Of a stretch of DNA of 64,000 nucleotides, positions 33,679 through 42,279 are shown piece after piece (within the stretch, counting starts at the first letter, position 1; every line of letters starts with the position of its first letter). Source of the stretch: JAFKKS01 sp050187875. Lineage in GTDB: Bacteria; Pseudomonadota; Alphaproteobacteria; Rhizobiales; Xanthobacteraceae. The notes under the pieces were generated by a model, which did no database searches, had not been told where the DNA came from, and saw nothing but the letters and a program-made list of their open reading frames with translations. The translations under genes were made by a program, and so were the position numbers. The stretch is from NCBI GenBank assembly GCA_050187875.1, contig JBFWXB010000025.1:1-64000 (forward strand), in the 5' to 3' direction.

Positions 33679-34989
33679 GTGCCCGCCGGTTCGGCTGCCC
33701 TGCGCACAGCGACTGCCCCTGACGCTTACCAGAGCGAGCTGCAGCTTCCGCCCGCGCCGCCGTCGGTTCTGCCATTCGCAGATGAAGATGTGACGGCGCG
33801 TGCGCCGGCGCCGGTGCGTCCACTGCAGCCGCTGATCGTGGTGCCGATGGTCGATGCCGGCGCGGCAGGCGCCGGCGTGGTCGACCTCGTGCGGATTCTC
33901 GCCTCCGCCGGCCATCGGCCGATCGTGGTGAGCGAAGGCGGCTCGCGCGTGAACGATCTCGGCGCCTATGGCGCTGAAATCTTTCCGCTGCGCGTTGCCA
34001 GCATCAATCCGCTGGTCATGCTCGCCAACGTGCCGCGCCTGATGCGGATCATGCGTGCGCGCGATTGCGACCTCGTCCACGCGCACGGCCGGGCGGCAGC
34101 GTGGAGCGCCTATCTCGCCGCGCGATTGATGCGACGGCCGCTGATCACCACATGGCACAAGGGCTTTCGCGACCAGAATGTTTTCAAGCGGCTCTACAAC
34201 GGCATCATGGCGCGCGGCCTGCGCGTGATCGTGGTCAGCGATCAGATCGCGGAATTGCTCGGCGAGCGTTACGGCCTGCCAGCTTCGCGCATCGACGTCA
34301 TTCCCCCGAGTGTCGATCTCGAATGCTTCGATCCCGCGGCGATTGCGCCCGCGCGCATCCAGGCGTTGCGGCAAAGCTGGGGCGCGGGGCCGCATGTGAA
34401 AGTGATGCTCGTCGTCGGCCGCATGAGCCGGCGCAAGGGCCATCATATCGTGGTCGATGCGGTGGCGCGGCTCAAGGCGCTCGGACTCAAGGACTTCGTC
34501 TGCGTCTTCGCAAGCGAGGGCGGCGTGCGCACGCGCTATGCCGGCGACCTTTGGGACCGCGTGCTCGCGACCGGCACCGGCGATTGCGTGCGTCTTGCAG
34601 GACGCATCGACGATCTTCCGGCCGCCTATGCGGCGGCAAGCGTCGTCGTCTCGGCGGCGGTGCAGGCCGAGGGCGTGCAGCGCGCGACGCTCGAGGCGCA
34701 GGCGATGGCGCGCCCTGTCATTGTCTCGGACCTCAGCGCCGGCGCCGACGTCGTGCTGGCCCCGCCGGTGGTGAGTGAGGAGCGGATGACGGGCCTGCGT
34801 TTCCCGGCTGGCGACGCGTCCGCGCTCGCCGCCGCGATCGTGCGGCTCTTTTCTGTCCCGGAGGCCTCACGCCGGGCGATCGGCGCCCGCGGTCGCGCCT
34901 GGGCGAGCGCGAATTTCAATCCCGCCACCGTGCGCGAGCAGACCCTCGCGCTCTATGAGGCGGTCGGACGCGCGCGGACCCGACATTGA
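33679..34989 (+). CDS. GT4-family glycosyltransferase, paralogue of the preceding gene
   Basis: 436 aa with GTG start. Residues 1 to about 45 are a variable Pro/Ala-rich leader. The GT-B body contains VVPMVDAGAAGAGVVDLVRI, CDLVHAHGRAAAWSAYLAAR, DVIPPSVDLECFDP, LVVGRMSRRKGHHI and the donor-site region GVQRATLEAQAMARPVIVSD with a conserved Glu. It is co-directional with the preceding GT4 gene and probably an operon partner. The role is not known; surface polysaccharide synthesis is a general family expectation only. Confidence 0.87.
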   Translation: MPAGSAALRTATAPDAYQSELQLPPAPPSVLPFADEDVTARAPAPVRPLQPLIVVPMVDAGAAGAGVVDLVRILASAGHRPIVVSEGGSRVNDLGAYGAEIFPLRVASINPLVMLANVPRLMRIMRARDCDLVHAHGRAAAWSAYLAARLMRRPLITTWHKGFRDQNVFKRLYNGIMARGLRVIVVSDQIAELLGERYGLPASRIDVIPPSVDLECFDPAAIAPARIQALRQSWGAGPHVKVMLVVGRMSRRKGHHIVVDAVARLKALGLKDFVCVFASEGGVRTRYAGDLWDRVLATGTGDCVRLAGRIDDLPAAYAAASVVVSAAVQAEGVQRATLEAQAMARPVIVSDLSAGADVVLAPPVVSEERMTGLRFPAGDASALAAAIVRLFSVPEASRRAIGARGRAWASANFNPATVREQTLALYEAVGRARTRH

Positions 34990-35250
34990 GAATTTCACCG
35001 CAAAGGCCCATTTATTTGCGACGCCGTGTGGCTTTGCCGGCGTTGACTTCCCGGAAGATTCTACCGATGTTCCGCCCGTGTCGCGTTTGCGGAACCGGCG
35101 GGTTCATCGGATGTTCACGGTAAGGACGCGATCATTCCGCGCGCCTTGCCGTAACGTCAGCGCCAATGCGCACAAGAGCCGACCGGACGTGCCCGCGATG
35201 TGGCCCGTCTCGACCGGCTCATCGTTTTAACAGTAGAGGAGAATTCGACC

Positions 35251-35790
35251 ATTCGCCGCCCCATGAGAGCCCCGGTGCCGGTCCAGAAGGACGGCCCGCG
35301 CATCAACGACGAGATCCGCTCGCGCGAAGTGCAACTGATCGACCAGGACGGCCAGAACCACGGCACCGTGGAATTCCGCGTCGCCTACGCCATGGCCCAA
35401 GAGGCGGGTCTCGACCTGGTCGAGATCGCGCCGAACTCGACGCCGCCTGTGTGCAAGATCCTCGACCACGGCAAATACAAGTTCCAGGCGCAGAAGAAAG
35501 CGGCCGAAGCCCGTAAGAAGCAGAAGGTCGTCGAGATCAAGGAGATCAAGCTCCGCCCGATGATCGACGACCACGACTACGACGTGAAGATGCGCTCCAT
35601 GAAGCGGTTCTTCGAGGAAGGCGACAAGGTGAAGGTCACTTTGCGCTTCCGCGGCCGCGAGATGGCGCACCAGGATATCGGCCAGAAGCTGCTCAACCGC
35701 GTCAAGGACGACCTCGTCGAGGACGCGAAGGTCGAGCAGGAGCCGAAGTTCGAAGGCCGCCAGATCGTCATGGTCCTGGCGCCGCGCTGA
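35251..35790 (+). CDS. infC: Translation initiation factor IF-3 with ATT start codon
   Basis: Binds the 30S subunit and checks start codons. The N-domain begins RRPMRAPVPVQKDGPRINDE and has LVEIAPNSTPPVCKILDHGK; the C-domain has EIKLRPMIDDHDYDVKM and VTLRFRGREMAH. A GAGGAG lies 9 bases before an in-frame ATT at 35251, giving 179 aa. infC is known to use rare ATT/ATC/ATA starts, through which IF-3 limits its own synthesis. An ATG at 35263 has no proper spacing. rpmI and rplT follow, as usual. Confidence 0.95.
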   Translation: MRRPMRAPVPVQKDGPRINDEIRSREVQLIDQDGQNHGTVEFRVAYAMAQEAGLDLVEIAPNSTPPVCKILDHGKYKFQAQKKAAEARKKQKVVEIKEIKLRPMIDDHDYDVKMRSMKRFFEEGDKVKVTLRFRGREMAHQDIGQKLLNRVKDDLVEDAKVEQEPKFEGRQIVMVLAPR

Positions 35791-35816
35791 GGCGCCGCTG
35801 GCTGTGAGAGTATGGC

Positions 35817-35892
35817 GTCATTGCCGGGCTTGACCCGGCAATCCATCGTTTTTCAAAGATTGATGGATGCCCGGGTCAAGCCCGGGCATGAC
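35817..35892. repeat. Intergenic palindromic repeat, family R2
   Basis: GTCATTGCCGGGCTTGACC at the left, GGTCAAGCCCGGGCATGAC at the right, with T/A-rich centre. The rest of the 302-bp infC-rpmI gap (35791-36092) shows no gene and probably carries the rpmI promoter. Confidence 0.92.
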
Positions 35893-36092
35893 GACGATAG
35901 ACTTTCCGCCTTGGTCGGATTGATCTTTCCGCCCCGCTCTGCCATAAGCCTGCCCTTCCCGCCGCCCGGCTGAAATAGGGCTGCCGTGGCGGTGGTTTTC
36001 GCTCATTCCGAGCATTTGCTCACTTTCGAGCACCCGTCCGGGGGACGCATGGCTTTGGCCGTTTGCGTCCAGCCCGGCATAGGAGAGCCAAA

Positions 36093-36293
36093 ATGCCCAA
36101 GATGAAGACCAAGTCGGGCGCCAAAAAGCGCTTCAAGATCACCGGTTCTGGGAAGGTCGTCTCGGCCATGGCGGGCAAGCGCCACGGCATGATCAAGCGG
36201 ACCAAGAAGCAGATCCGCGACAATCGCGGCACCACCGTCCGCTTCAAGACCGACGGCGAAAACATCAGGAAATACTGGATGCCGAACGGCTGA
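36093..36293 (+). CDS. rpmI: 50S ribosomal protein L35
   Basis: 66 aa, standard length, from the ATG at 36093 with AGGAG 7 bases upstream. Starts PKMKTKSGAKKRFKITGSGK and ends in a basic region with KYWMPNG, typical of L35. It sits between infC and rplT in the conserved infC-rpmI-rplT order. The frame open upstream of the ATG is non-coding. Confidence 0.97.
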   Translation: MPKMKTKSGAKKRFKITGSGKVVSAMAGKRHGMIKRTKKQIRDNRGTTVRFKTDGENIRKYWMPNG

Positions 36294-36394
36294 GCGCCGG
36301 ACGTCCTCATTTCGCTTCTTAAACTTCCCGTGTGATCCCGCATCGTCCAGAGCGCGCCATCGCGCCGGACATGCCCTAGACAAGGAGTTCAGCC

Positions 36395-36760
36395 ATGGCC
36401 CGCGTCAAACGTGGCGTTACCGCGCACGCCAAGCACAAGAAGGTCCTCAAGGCCGCGAAGGGCTTTTACGGCCGCCGCAAGAATACGATTCGTGTCGCCA
36501 AGCAGTCGGTCGAGAAGGCGAACCAATATGCGTTCCGCGATCGCAAGCGGCGCAAGCGCACGTTCCGCGCGCTCTGGATCCAGCGTCTCAATGCGGCGGT
36601 GCGCCAGTTCGACCTGACTTACAGCCGCTTTATCGCCGGCTTGAACAAGGCGGGCATCGAGATCGACCGCAAGGTCCTCTCCGACCTCGCCATTCGCGAG
36701 CCGGCGGCCTTCCAGGCGATCGTCGAGAAGGTCAAGGCCGCGCTGCCGAAGGCGGCCTGA
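36395..36760 (+). CDS. rplT: 50S ribosomal protein L20
   Basis: 121 aa. Basic N-terminal arm with ARVKRGVTAHAKHKKVLKAA and GFYGRRKNTIRVAKQSVEKA, then the globular part with RFIAGLNKAGIEIDRKVLSD. L20 represses its own operon in other bacteria; no specific site is evident here. AAGGAG lies before the ATG. It is followed by an R2 repeat and then pheS. Confidence 0.98.
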   Translation: MARVKRGVTAHAKHKKVLKAAKGFYGRRKNTIRVAKQSVEKANQYAFRDRKRRKRTFRALWIQRLNAAVRQFDLTYSRFIAGLNKAGIEIDRKVLSDLAIREPAAFQAIVEKVKAALPKAA

Positions 36761-36775
36761 GGCCTGCCATCCCGC

Positions 36776-36860
36776 GTCATCGCCGGGCTTGACCCGGCGA
36801 TCCATCGGACACCAAACCGTTCTTTGGCTGATGGATGCCCGGGTCAAGCCCGGGCATGAC
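36776..36860. repeat. Intergenic palindromic repeat, family R2
   Basis: GTCATCGCCGGGCTTGACC at the left, GGTCAAGCCCGGGCATGAC at the right. It fills the rplT-pheS gap and ends 17 bases before the pheS ATG. Confidence 0.92.
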
Positions 36861-36877
36861 GGTCACAGGAACTTTGC

Positions 36878-37960
36878 ATGTCCGACATCGAAACGCTTGA
36901 ACGTAAATTGCTGACCGAAATCGACGCCGCCTCCGACGAGGCGGCGCTCGAAGCGTTGCGCGTCGCGGCGCTCGGCAAGAAGGGCTCGGTCTCGGAGCTT
37001 CTGAAAACGCTCGGCACCATGACGCCGGAGGAGCGCAAGACCAAGGGGCCGCTGATCAACGGCCTGCGCGACCGCGTCGCCGCCGGCATCAACACGCGCA
37101 AGAGCGCGCTCAAGGACGCCGCGCTCAATGCGCGGCTCAACAGCGAGACGGTCGACGTTACGCTCCCTGTACGCGAGGCGCCGGCGGACGCCGGGCGCAT
37201 CCATCCGATCACGCAGGTGGTCGACGAACTCACCGCGATCTTCGCGGATATGGGTTTCGCGATCGCCGAGGGGCCGGACATCGAGACCGACGGCCTCAAT
37301 TTCACGATGCTCAACTTCCAGGCCGACCATCCGGCCCGGGACATGCACGACACGTTCTTTTTCAATCCGAAGCCGGACGGCTCGCGGCTGCTTCTGCGCA
37401 CGCATACGTCGCCGGTGCAGATTCGCACGATGCTCGCGCAGAAGCCGCCGATCCGCGTGATCATTCCTGGCCGCACCTATCGCTGTGACAGCGACCAGAC
37501 GCACACGCCGATGTTCCATCAGGTCGAGGGCCTGGTCATCGACAAGGGCTCGAATCTCGGTCACCTCAAGTGGATTCTCGAGGAATTCTGCAAAGCGTTC
37601 TTCGAGGTCGACAAGGTGAAGATGCGGTTCCGCCCGTCGTTCTTCCCGTTCACCGAGCCGTCGCTCGAGGTCGACATCCAGTGCCGCCGCCAAGGCAACG
37701 AGATTCGTTTCGGCGAAGGTGAGGATTGGCTCGAGATTCTCGGCTGCGGCATGGTCCACCCGAATGTGCTGCGCAACTGCGGTCTCGACCCGGATGTCTA
37801 TCAAGGCTTCGCCTGGGGCATGGGGATCGACCGCATCGCGATGCTCAAATACGGCATGCCGGACCTGCGCGCGTTCTTCGAAGCAGACGTGCGCTGGCTC
37901 TCGCATTACGGTTTCCGCCCGCTCGACTTTCCGACGCTCGCCGGAGGGCTGAGCGCATGA
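36878..37960 (+). CDS. pheS: Phenylalanine-tRNA ligase alpha subunit
   Basis: 360 aa. The N-terminal coiled coil (residues about 1-90) contacts tRNA. The class II catalytic core has motif 2 around VIIPGRTYRCDSDQTHTPMF, FRPSFFPFTEPSLEVD, ILGCGMVHPNVLRNC and motif 3 GMGIDRIAMLKYGMPDLR. Its TGA overlaps an ATG (ATGA) at 37957, a coupling signal that would originally have served pheT. pheT now starts 512 bp further on because the DUF559 cassette lies between. Confidence 0.98.
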   Translation: MSDIETLERKLLTEIDAASDEAALEALRVAALGKKGSVSELLKTLGTMTPEERKTKGPLINGLRDRVAAGINTRKSALKDAALNARLNSETVDVTLPVREAPADAGRIHPITQVVDELTAIFADMGFAIAEGPDIETDGLNFTMLNFQADHPARDMHDTFFFNPKPDGSRLLLRTHTSPVQIRTMLAQKPPIRVIIPGRTYRCDSDQTHTPMFHQVEGLVIDKGSNLGHLKWILEEFCKAFFEVDKVKMRFRPSFFPFTEPSLEVDIQCRRQGNEIRFGEGEDWLEILGCGMVHPNVLRNCGLDPDVYQGFAWGMGIDRIAMLKYGMPDLRAFFEADVRWLSHYGFRPLDFPTLAGGLSA

Positions 37961-37985
37961 GCGTTATGTTGGGAATTAGCCAAGA

Positions 37986-38453
37986 GCCGCAGCAGACTCC
38001 CTCTCCCGCTTGCGGGGGAGGGTTGGGGAGGGGGCTCTTCATGGACAAGCCGAAATGGCGGGTTCAGCCCAAGACCCGTGTACGCGCACGCTCGCTTCGC
38101 CGTGATTTCACGCGAGCCGAGAAAACGCTTTGGGCCATGGTCCGCGCGCATCGCTTGCAAGGCGCGAGCTTTCGTCGACAGACTCCGATCGGGCCTTACA
38201 TCGTCGACTTCGTTTCGCACAGTGCGCGGCTCGTGATCGAAGTCGACGGCGGGCAGCATTTCGAAGAAAAGCATCTCAAGGCCGATGCGCGGCGGGATGC
38301 GTTCTTGGCAAGCAAAGGTTATCGCGTCTTGCGGTTTACCAATCTTGATGTTCTGAAGAATCGAGAAGGCGTATTCGAGACGATCGCCAGCGCATTGAAA
38401 GAAGCCCCCTCCCTAACCCTCCCCCGCAAGCGGGAGAGGGAACAGGCTGCGGC
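37986..38453. mobile_element. Miniature nuclease-bearing cassette with long terminal inverted repeats, between pheS and pheT
   Basis: Bases 37998-38040 and 38401-38441 are inverted repeats, identical except for one base and a 2-base gap over about 41 positions (core CCCTCTCCCGCTTGCGGG). GCCGCAGC (37986-37993) and GCTGCGGC (38446-38453) extend the symmetry after a 4-base mismatch. Each arm also contains its own small palindrome. The enclosed DNA is almost exactly one DUF559 gene. The left arm supplies that gene's Shine-Dalgarno and the right arm its C-terminal codons. No target-site duplication is obvious. Confidence 0.6.
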
Positions 38454-38475
38454 GGGTGGAGAGACAATGCCATGA
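38041..38475 (+). CDS. DUF559 (Vsr-like) endonuclease-domain protein
   Basis: 144 aa from the ATG at 38041, which follows GGGGAGGGGG by 6 bases; an alternative ATG at 37957 overlaps the pheS stop and adds 28 residues that are mostly repeat translation. The domain is complete: FTRAEKTLWAMVRAHRL, FRRQTPIGPYIVDFVSH, RLVIEVDGGQHFE and GYRVLRFTNLDVLKN, with the Asp and Glu-x-Asp positions expected for a Vsr/PD-(D/E)xK-like nuclease. The C-terminus SLTLPRKRERE is encoded by the right inverted repeat. The stop overlaps the pheT ATG. A role in moving the surrounding repeat is inference. Confidence 0.85.
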   Translation: MDKPKWRVQPKTRVRARSLRRDFTRAEKTLWAMVRAHRLQGASFRRQTPIGPYIVDFVSHSARLVIEVDGGQHFEEKHLKADARRDAFLASKGYRVLRFTNLDVLKNREGVFETIASALKEAPSLTLPRKREREQAAAGGETMP

Positions 38476-40889
38476 AATTCACCCTCTCCTGGCTGAAGGA
38501 ACATCTCGAGACGAGCGAGTCGCTGGAGAGCATCGTCGATACGCTGACGATGATCGGGCTCGAAGTCGAGAACGTCGAGGACAAGGCGAAGGCGCTCGGC
38601 GCGTTCCGCATCGTGCGGGTGATCTCCGCCGTCCAGCACCCGAACGCGGATCGGTTGCGCGTGTGCATGGTCGACACCGGCGAAGGCGCGCCGGTGCAGG
38701 TCGTGTGCGGCGCACCGAATGCGCGCGGCGGCATGAAGTCCGTCTTCGGCACGCCCGGCACCTACATTCCCGGCAAGGACATCACGCTTGCGGTCGGAAA
38801 GATCCGCGGCGTCGAAAGCCACGGCATGCTGATCTCGCCGGCGGAAATCGCGATCTCCGACGATCACGACGGCATCATCGATTTGCCGGAGGATGCGCCG
38901 GTCGGCGCCGTTTTCGCCGAATGGGCGGGGCTCGGCGATCCAGTCATCGAGATCAATCTCACGCCGAACCGGCCCGACTGCACCGGCGTCGTCGGCATCG
39001 CGCGTGACCTCGCCGCCGCCGGCCTCGGCACGCTGAAGAACGACGGCGTCAAGCCTGTGCCGGGTGCGTTCCCATGTCCCGTCGCGGTGAAGCTCGATTT
39101 CCCGGAGGGCGAGCCGCTCTGTCCGGCGTTCGGCCTGCGCCTCGTCAAGGGCGTGAAGAACGGGGCGTCGCCGGAATGGCTGCAGCGTAAGCTGACCGCG
39201 ATTGGGCTGCGCCCGATCAATGCGCTCGTCGACATCACGAACTTCCTCACTTTCGATCGTGCGCGCCCGCTGCACGTCTTCGACGCGGCGAAGGTGCATG
39301 GCGACCTCACGGTGCGGCGCGCGCGCAAAGGCGAGATGGTGCTCGCGCTCGACGGCAAAACCTACACCTTCGACGAGACGATGTGCGTCATCGCCGATGA
39401 GAAGGGCATCGAGTCCATCGGCGGCATCATGGGCGGCGAGGCGAGCGGTTGTTCGGAAACGACAACCGATGTGCTGATCGAATCGGCCTTGTGGGTGCCG
39501 CACAATATCGCGCGCACCGGCCGTAAGCTCGGCATCAACAGCGACGCGCGCTATCGCTTCGAGCGCGGCGTCGATCCCGCCTTCATGGTGCCGGGGCTCG
39601 AGCTTGCGACCAAGCTGGTGATGGAGCTTTGCGGCGGCACACCGTCGGAGATCCTGGTCGCCGGCGATCCGCACGCGCCCGACCGCGTGCTCAATTTCCC
39701 GCTCAGCGAAGTGAAGCGCCTGTCGGGCCTCGATGTGCCCGCGGCGGAGGCGAAGCGCGTGCTGGGCCATCTCGGTTTCTATGTCGCTGGGCAGGGCGAG
39801 ATGGTGAAGGTCGCGGTGCCGTCGTGGCGTCCGGACATCGAGGGTAAGGCCGACCTCGTCGAGGAGGTCGTACGCATCGTCGGGGTCGACAAGGTGCCGG
39901 CGACGCCGTTCCCGCGTGGGGATGCCGCATTCAAGCCGGTGCTGACACCCTTGCAGTTGCGCACCCGCAAGGCGAAGCGCGCGCTCGCGGCGCGCGGCCT
40001 CGTCGAGGCGGTGACCTGGTCGTTCATCGCCAAACCGCTTGCCGAGCTTTTCGGTGGCGGCGCGCCTGCGCTCGCGCTCGCCAACCCGATCGCGGCCGAC
40101 CTTTCCGATATGCGGCCGAGCATCGTGCCGAGCCTGATCGCGGCGGCGCAGCGCAACGCCGACCGTGGATTCGGTGACACGGCGTTGTTCGAGGTCGGTC
40201 AGATTTTCCGCGGCGATCAGCCGGAGGATCAGCTCGCGGCCGCGGCCGGCGTGCGCCGCGCGCTGGCGAAACCGGATGGCGCTGGGCGTTTCTGGTCGGA
40301 TAAAACCGTGGCCGTCGATGCTTTCGACGCCAAAGCGGACGCGTTCGCGACGCTGATCGCTGCGGGTGCACCGACCGCTGCGCTGCAGGTCGTGCCGGGC
40401 GGCCCCGCGTGGCTCCACCCCGGTCGTTCCGGAACGATCCAGATCGGGCCGCAGAACGTGCTCGGCTATTTCGGCGAGATGCATCCTGCGGCGCTCGACA
40501 AGCTCGGCGCCGAGGGGCCGATGGTCGCGTTCGAGGTCATCCTCGACCGCATTCCCGAGCCCAAGGCGAAGCCGACGCGTGCGAAGCCGCCGCTCGAGCT
40601 TTCGCCGTTCCAGCCGGTGGAGCGCGACTTCGCTTTCGTCGTCGACCGCGCCGTGAAGGCGGGCGACATCGTGCGCGCCGCGCAGAACAGCGACCGCAAA
40701 GCTGTTACGGCCGTCACCGTGTTCGACGTCTATGAAGGGCAAGGCATCGATCCCGACAAGAAGTCGGTCGCGATCGCCGTGCGCCTGCAGCCGCGCGAGC
40801 GCACGATGACGGACGAGGAGATCGATGCGATCGGCGCCAAGATCGTCGCCGAGGTCACGAAGCGCACCGGCGGCGTGCTGCGGGGGTAA
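38472..40889 (+). CDS. pheT: Phenylalanine-tRNA ligase beta subunit
   Basis: 805 aa, standard length. Domains in order: N-terminal with tRNA-binding OB-fold (residues about 40-150, VCGAPNARGGMKSVFGTPGT), B3/B4 editing region (NLTPNRPDCTGVVGIARDLA-type motif at about 158-177, then INALVDITNFLTF), B5 (residues about 405-480), catalytic-like core, and the C-terminal ferredoxin-fold anticodon-binding domain (PFQPVERDFAFVVDRAVKAG). The ATG overlaps the DUF559 stop. Its normal partner pheS lies beyond the DUF559 cassette. Confidence 0.98.
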   Translation: MKFTLSWLKEHLETSESLESIVDTLTMIGLEVENVEDKAKALGAFRIVRVISAVQHPNADRLRVCMVDTGEGAPVQVVCGAPNARGGMKSVFGTPGTYIPGKDITLAVGKIRGVESHGMLISPAEIAISDDHDGIIDLPEDAPVGAVFAEWAGLGDPVIEINLTPNRPDCTGVVGIARDLAAAGLGTLKNDGVKPVPGAFPCPVAVKLDFPEGEPLCPAFGLRLVKGVKNGASPEWLQRKLTAIGLRPINALVDITNFLTFDRARPLHVFDAAKVHGDLTVRRARKGEMVLALDGKTYTFDETMCVIADEKGIESIGGIMGGEASGCSETTTDVLIESALWVPHNIARTGRKLGINSDARYRFERGVDPAFMVPGLELATKLVMELCGGTPSEILVAGDPHAPDRVLNFPLSEVKRLSGLDVPAAEAKRVLGHLGFYVAGQGEMVKVAVPSWRPDIEGKADLVEEVVRIVGVDKVPATPFPRGDAAFKPVLTPLQLRTRKAKRALAARGLVEAVTWSFIAKPLAELFGGGAPALALANPIAADLSDMRPSIVPSLIAAAQRNADRGFGDTALFEVGQIFRGDQPEDQLAAAAGVRRALAKPDGAGRFWSDKTVAVDAFDAKADAFATLIAAGAPTAALQVVPGGPAWLHPGRSGTIQIGPQNVLGYFGEMHPAALDKLGAEGPMVAFEVILDRIPEPKAKPTRAKPPLELSPFQPVERDFAFVVDRAVKAGDIVRAAQNSDRKAVTAVTVFDVYEGQGIDPDKKSVAIAVRLQPRERTMTDEEIDAIGAKIVAEVTKRTGGVLRG

Positions 40890-40924
40890 GAGCTCCTACA
40901 GCGGCGAAGCCGACCGCGTTCCCC

Positions 40925-41032
40925 GTCATCCTGAGGTGCCCGCACGTAGTGCGGGCCTCGAAGGATGGCCCCAGGTTCGGGCCGTCGCCCTTCGAGGCTT
41001 GCCGACTACGTCGGCTCGCACCTCAGGGTGAC
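40925..41032. repeat. Intergenic palindromic repeat, family R4
   Basis: Starts GTCATCCTGAGGTGC and ends GCACCTCAGGGTGAC, with nested inner arms. It matches the copy at 9306-9412 and lies between the convergent pheT and AI-2E transporter genes, where it might also serve as a terminator. Confidence 0.88.
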
Positions 41033-41067
41033 GGATCATATAAAGCCGTGCGGGATAACCTTATTCG

Positions 41068-42180
41068 CTACTTCGGCAGCACCGCCTCTTCCTCCGCGAA
41101 CAGGTGATTGAGGATCACCATGCCGACGATGAGGAGCGGCGCCGCGAGGAAGGCGCCGAGCGGTCCCCATAGCCAGGCCCAGAAGGCGAGCGAGAGGAAC
41201 ACCGCGAACGGGCTCATGGTCAGCCGGTGGCCGACAATGCTCGGCGTGATGATCTGCCCCTCGAGGGTGGCGATGGCGACGAACAGCGCGGGCGCGAGCA
41301 AGGCGCCGCCGATCGTGCTCGACACGACGAGACCTACGACGAACAGAATCGCGACCATCACTGCCGCGCCGATATACGGGATGTAATTGAGCGCCGCCGT
41401 GAGGATGCCGAAGGCGATCGGATTGGGGAAGCTGATGATGTAAAGCATCGCCGCGGTCACCGCGCCGAGACCGACATTGATGATGCTGACCGTCACCACA
41501 TAGGTGATGAGGTTCTGTTCGATCTCGCCCCAGATGCGCACCACGCGCAGGCGCGCTTGGCGCGAGCCGGCCTTGACGATGAGCTTGCGCCGGATGCCGG
41601 TGACACCGACGAGGAAGAACAGCAACGTGCCGAAGAACACGACGAGCTCGGTCATCGCGGGCGTCGCCACACTGAGCGCGCCTTGCGCGATAGCGGCGAG
41701 GTCGATGGCAATGCCGCCTTCCTTGCCGTCACCACCCATCGATTGGCGTAGCGTATGCAGTACGGCGAGCGGCCGCTCCAGCAGGCGCAGTTTATTCTTG
41801 AGCGTGCCGGCGAGTTCCGGCGCACGGTCGATCCATTCGGTCAGCGGCCCGGCGCTGAGAACGACGGCGAGCCAGACCGCGCCACAGAAGAGGAGCACGA
41901 GCACTACAGCTGGCAGGATCGGCGGGATCTTGTATTTCTCTGCGTATTTCTGGACGGGGCTCAGCGTGATGCCGACGATGAGCGCGGCCGAGACCGGCAG
42001 CACCACCGAGCGCGAAAGATAGAGCGCGGCGACGGCCAGGATGACGAAGATGCCGATGATCGCGCCATCGGTCGCGTCGCGCCAATTCGCAGGCAGGAAT
42101 TCCTGCGTGCTGCCGTTTTCGTCGCCTTTGGCCGCCGGGCGATTGCCGTTCTTGGTTGTCGGCGTGGAGGTTTGCAGCAT
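41068..42180 (-). CDS. AI-2E family (PerM-like) membrane transporter
   Basis: 370 aa with about eight hydrophobic segments. Typical AI-2E/UPF0118 features are the early segment IIGIFVILAVAALYLSRSVV, a soluble central loop (about residues 105-160) and the conserved C-terminal run FLSLAFWAWLWGPLGAFLA, then PLLIVGMVILNHL. Family members export quorum molecules, ions or unknown substrates, so function cannot be fixed. The first about 35 residues are a polar cytosolic leader. It may be co-transcribed with the SDR gene upstream on the same strand. Confidence 0.88.
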   Translation of the reverse strand: MLQTSTPTTKNGNRPAAKGDENGSTQEFLPANWRDATDGAIIGIFVILAVAALYLSRSVVLPVSAALIVGITLSPVQKYAEKYKIPPILPAVVLVLLFCGAVWLAVVLSAGPLTEWIDRAPELAGTLKNKLRLLERPLAVLHTLRQSMGGDGKEGGIAIDLAAIAQGALSVATPAMTELVVFFGTLLFFLVGVTGIRRKLIVKAGSRQARLRVVRIWGEIEQNLITYVVTVSIINVGLGAVTAAMLYIISFPNPIAFGILTAALNYIPYIGAAVMVAILFVVGLVVSSTIGGALLAPALFVAIATLEGQIITPSIVGHRLTMSPFAVFLSLAFWAWLWGPLGAFLAAPLLIVGMVILNHLFAEEEAVLPK

Positions 42181-42279
42181 GACCCGCGGCCCGGTTGAGC
42201 GCCGAGCGACGTCGGCCCCTGACTTAACGCCAGGGGGCCGGTTCGGTTGCGTGGCCGCAGGTCTTTTCGATGACAGGCG

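Noticed and set aside
35091..35115. EcfG-like site GGAAC-N16-TGTT upstream of infC
   Set aside because: One mismatch, about 135 bases from the start, and infC is a housekeeping gene; the short motif can arise by chance. It overlaps a small GAACC/GGTTC palindrome.
37957..38040. ATG at 37957 as the DUF559 start
   Set aside because: Although it overlaps the pheS stop, the 28 added residues are translation of the inverted repeat, and the ATG at 38041 has a strong ribosome site 6 bases away.
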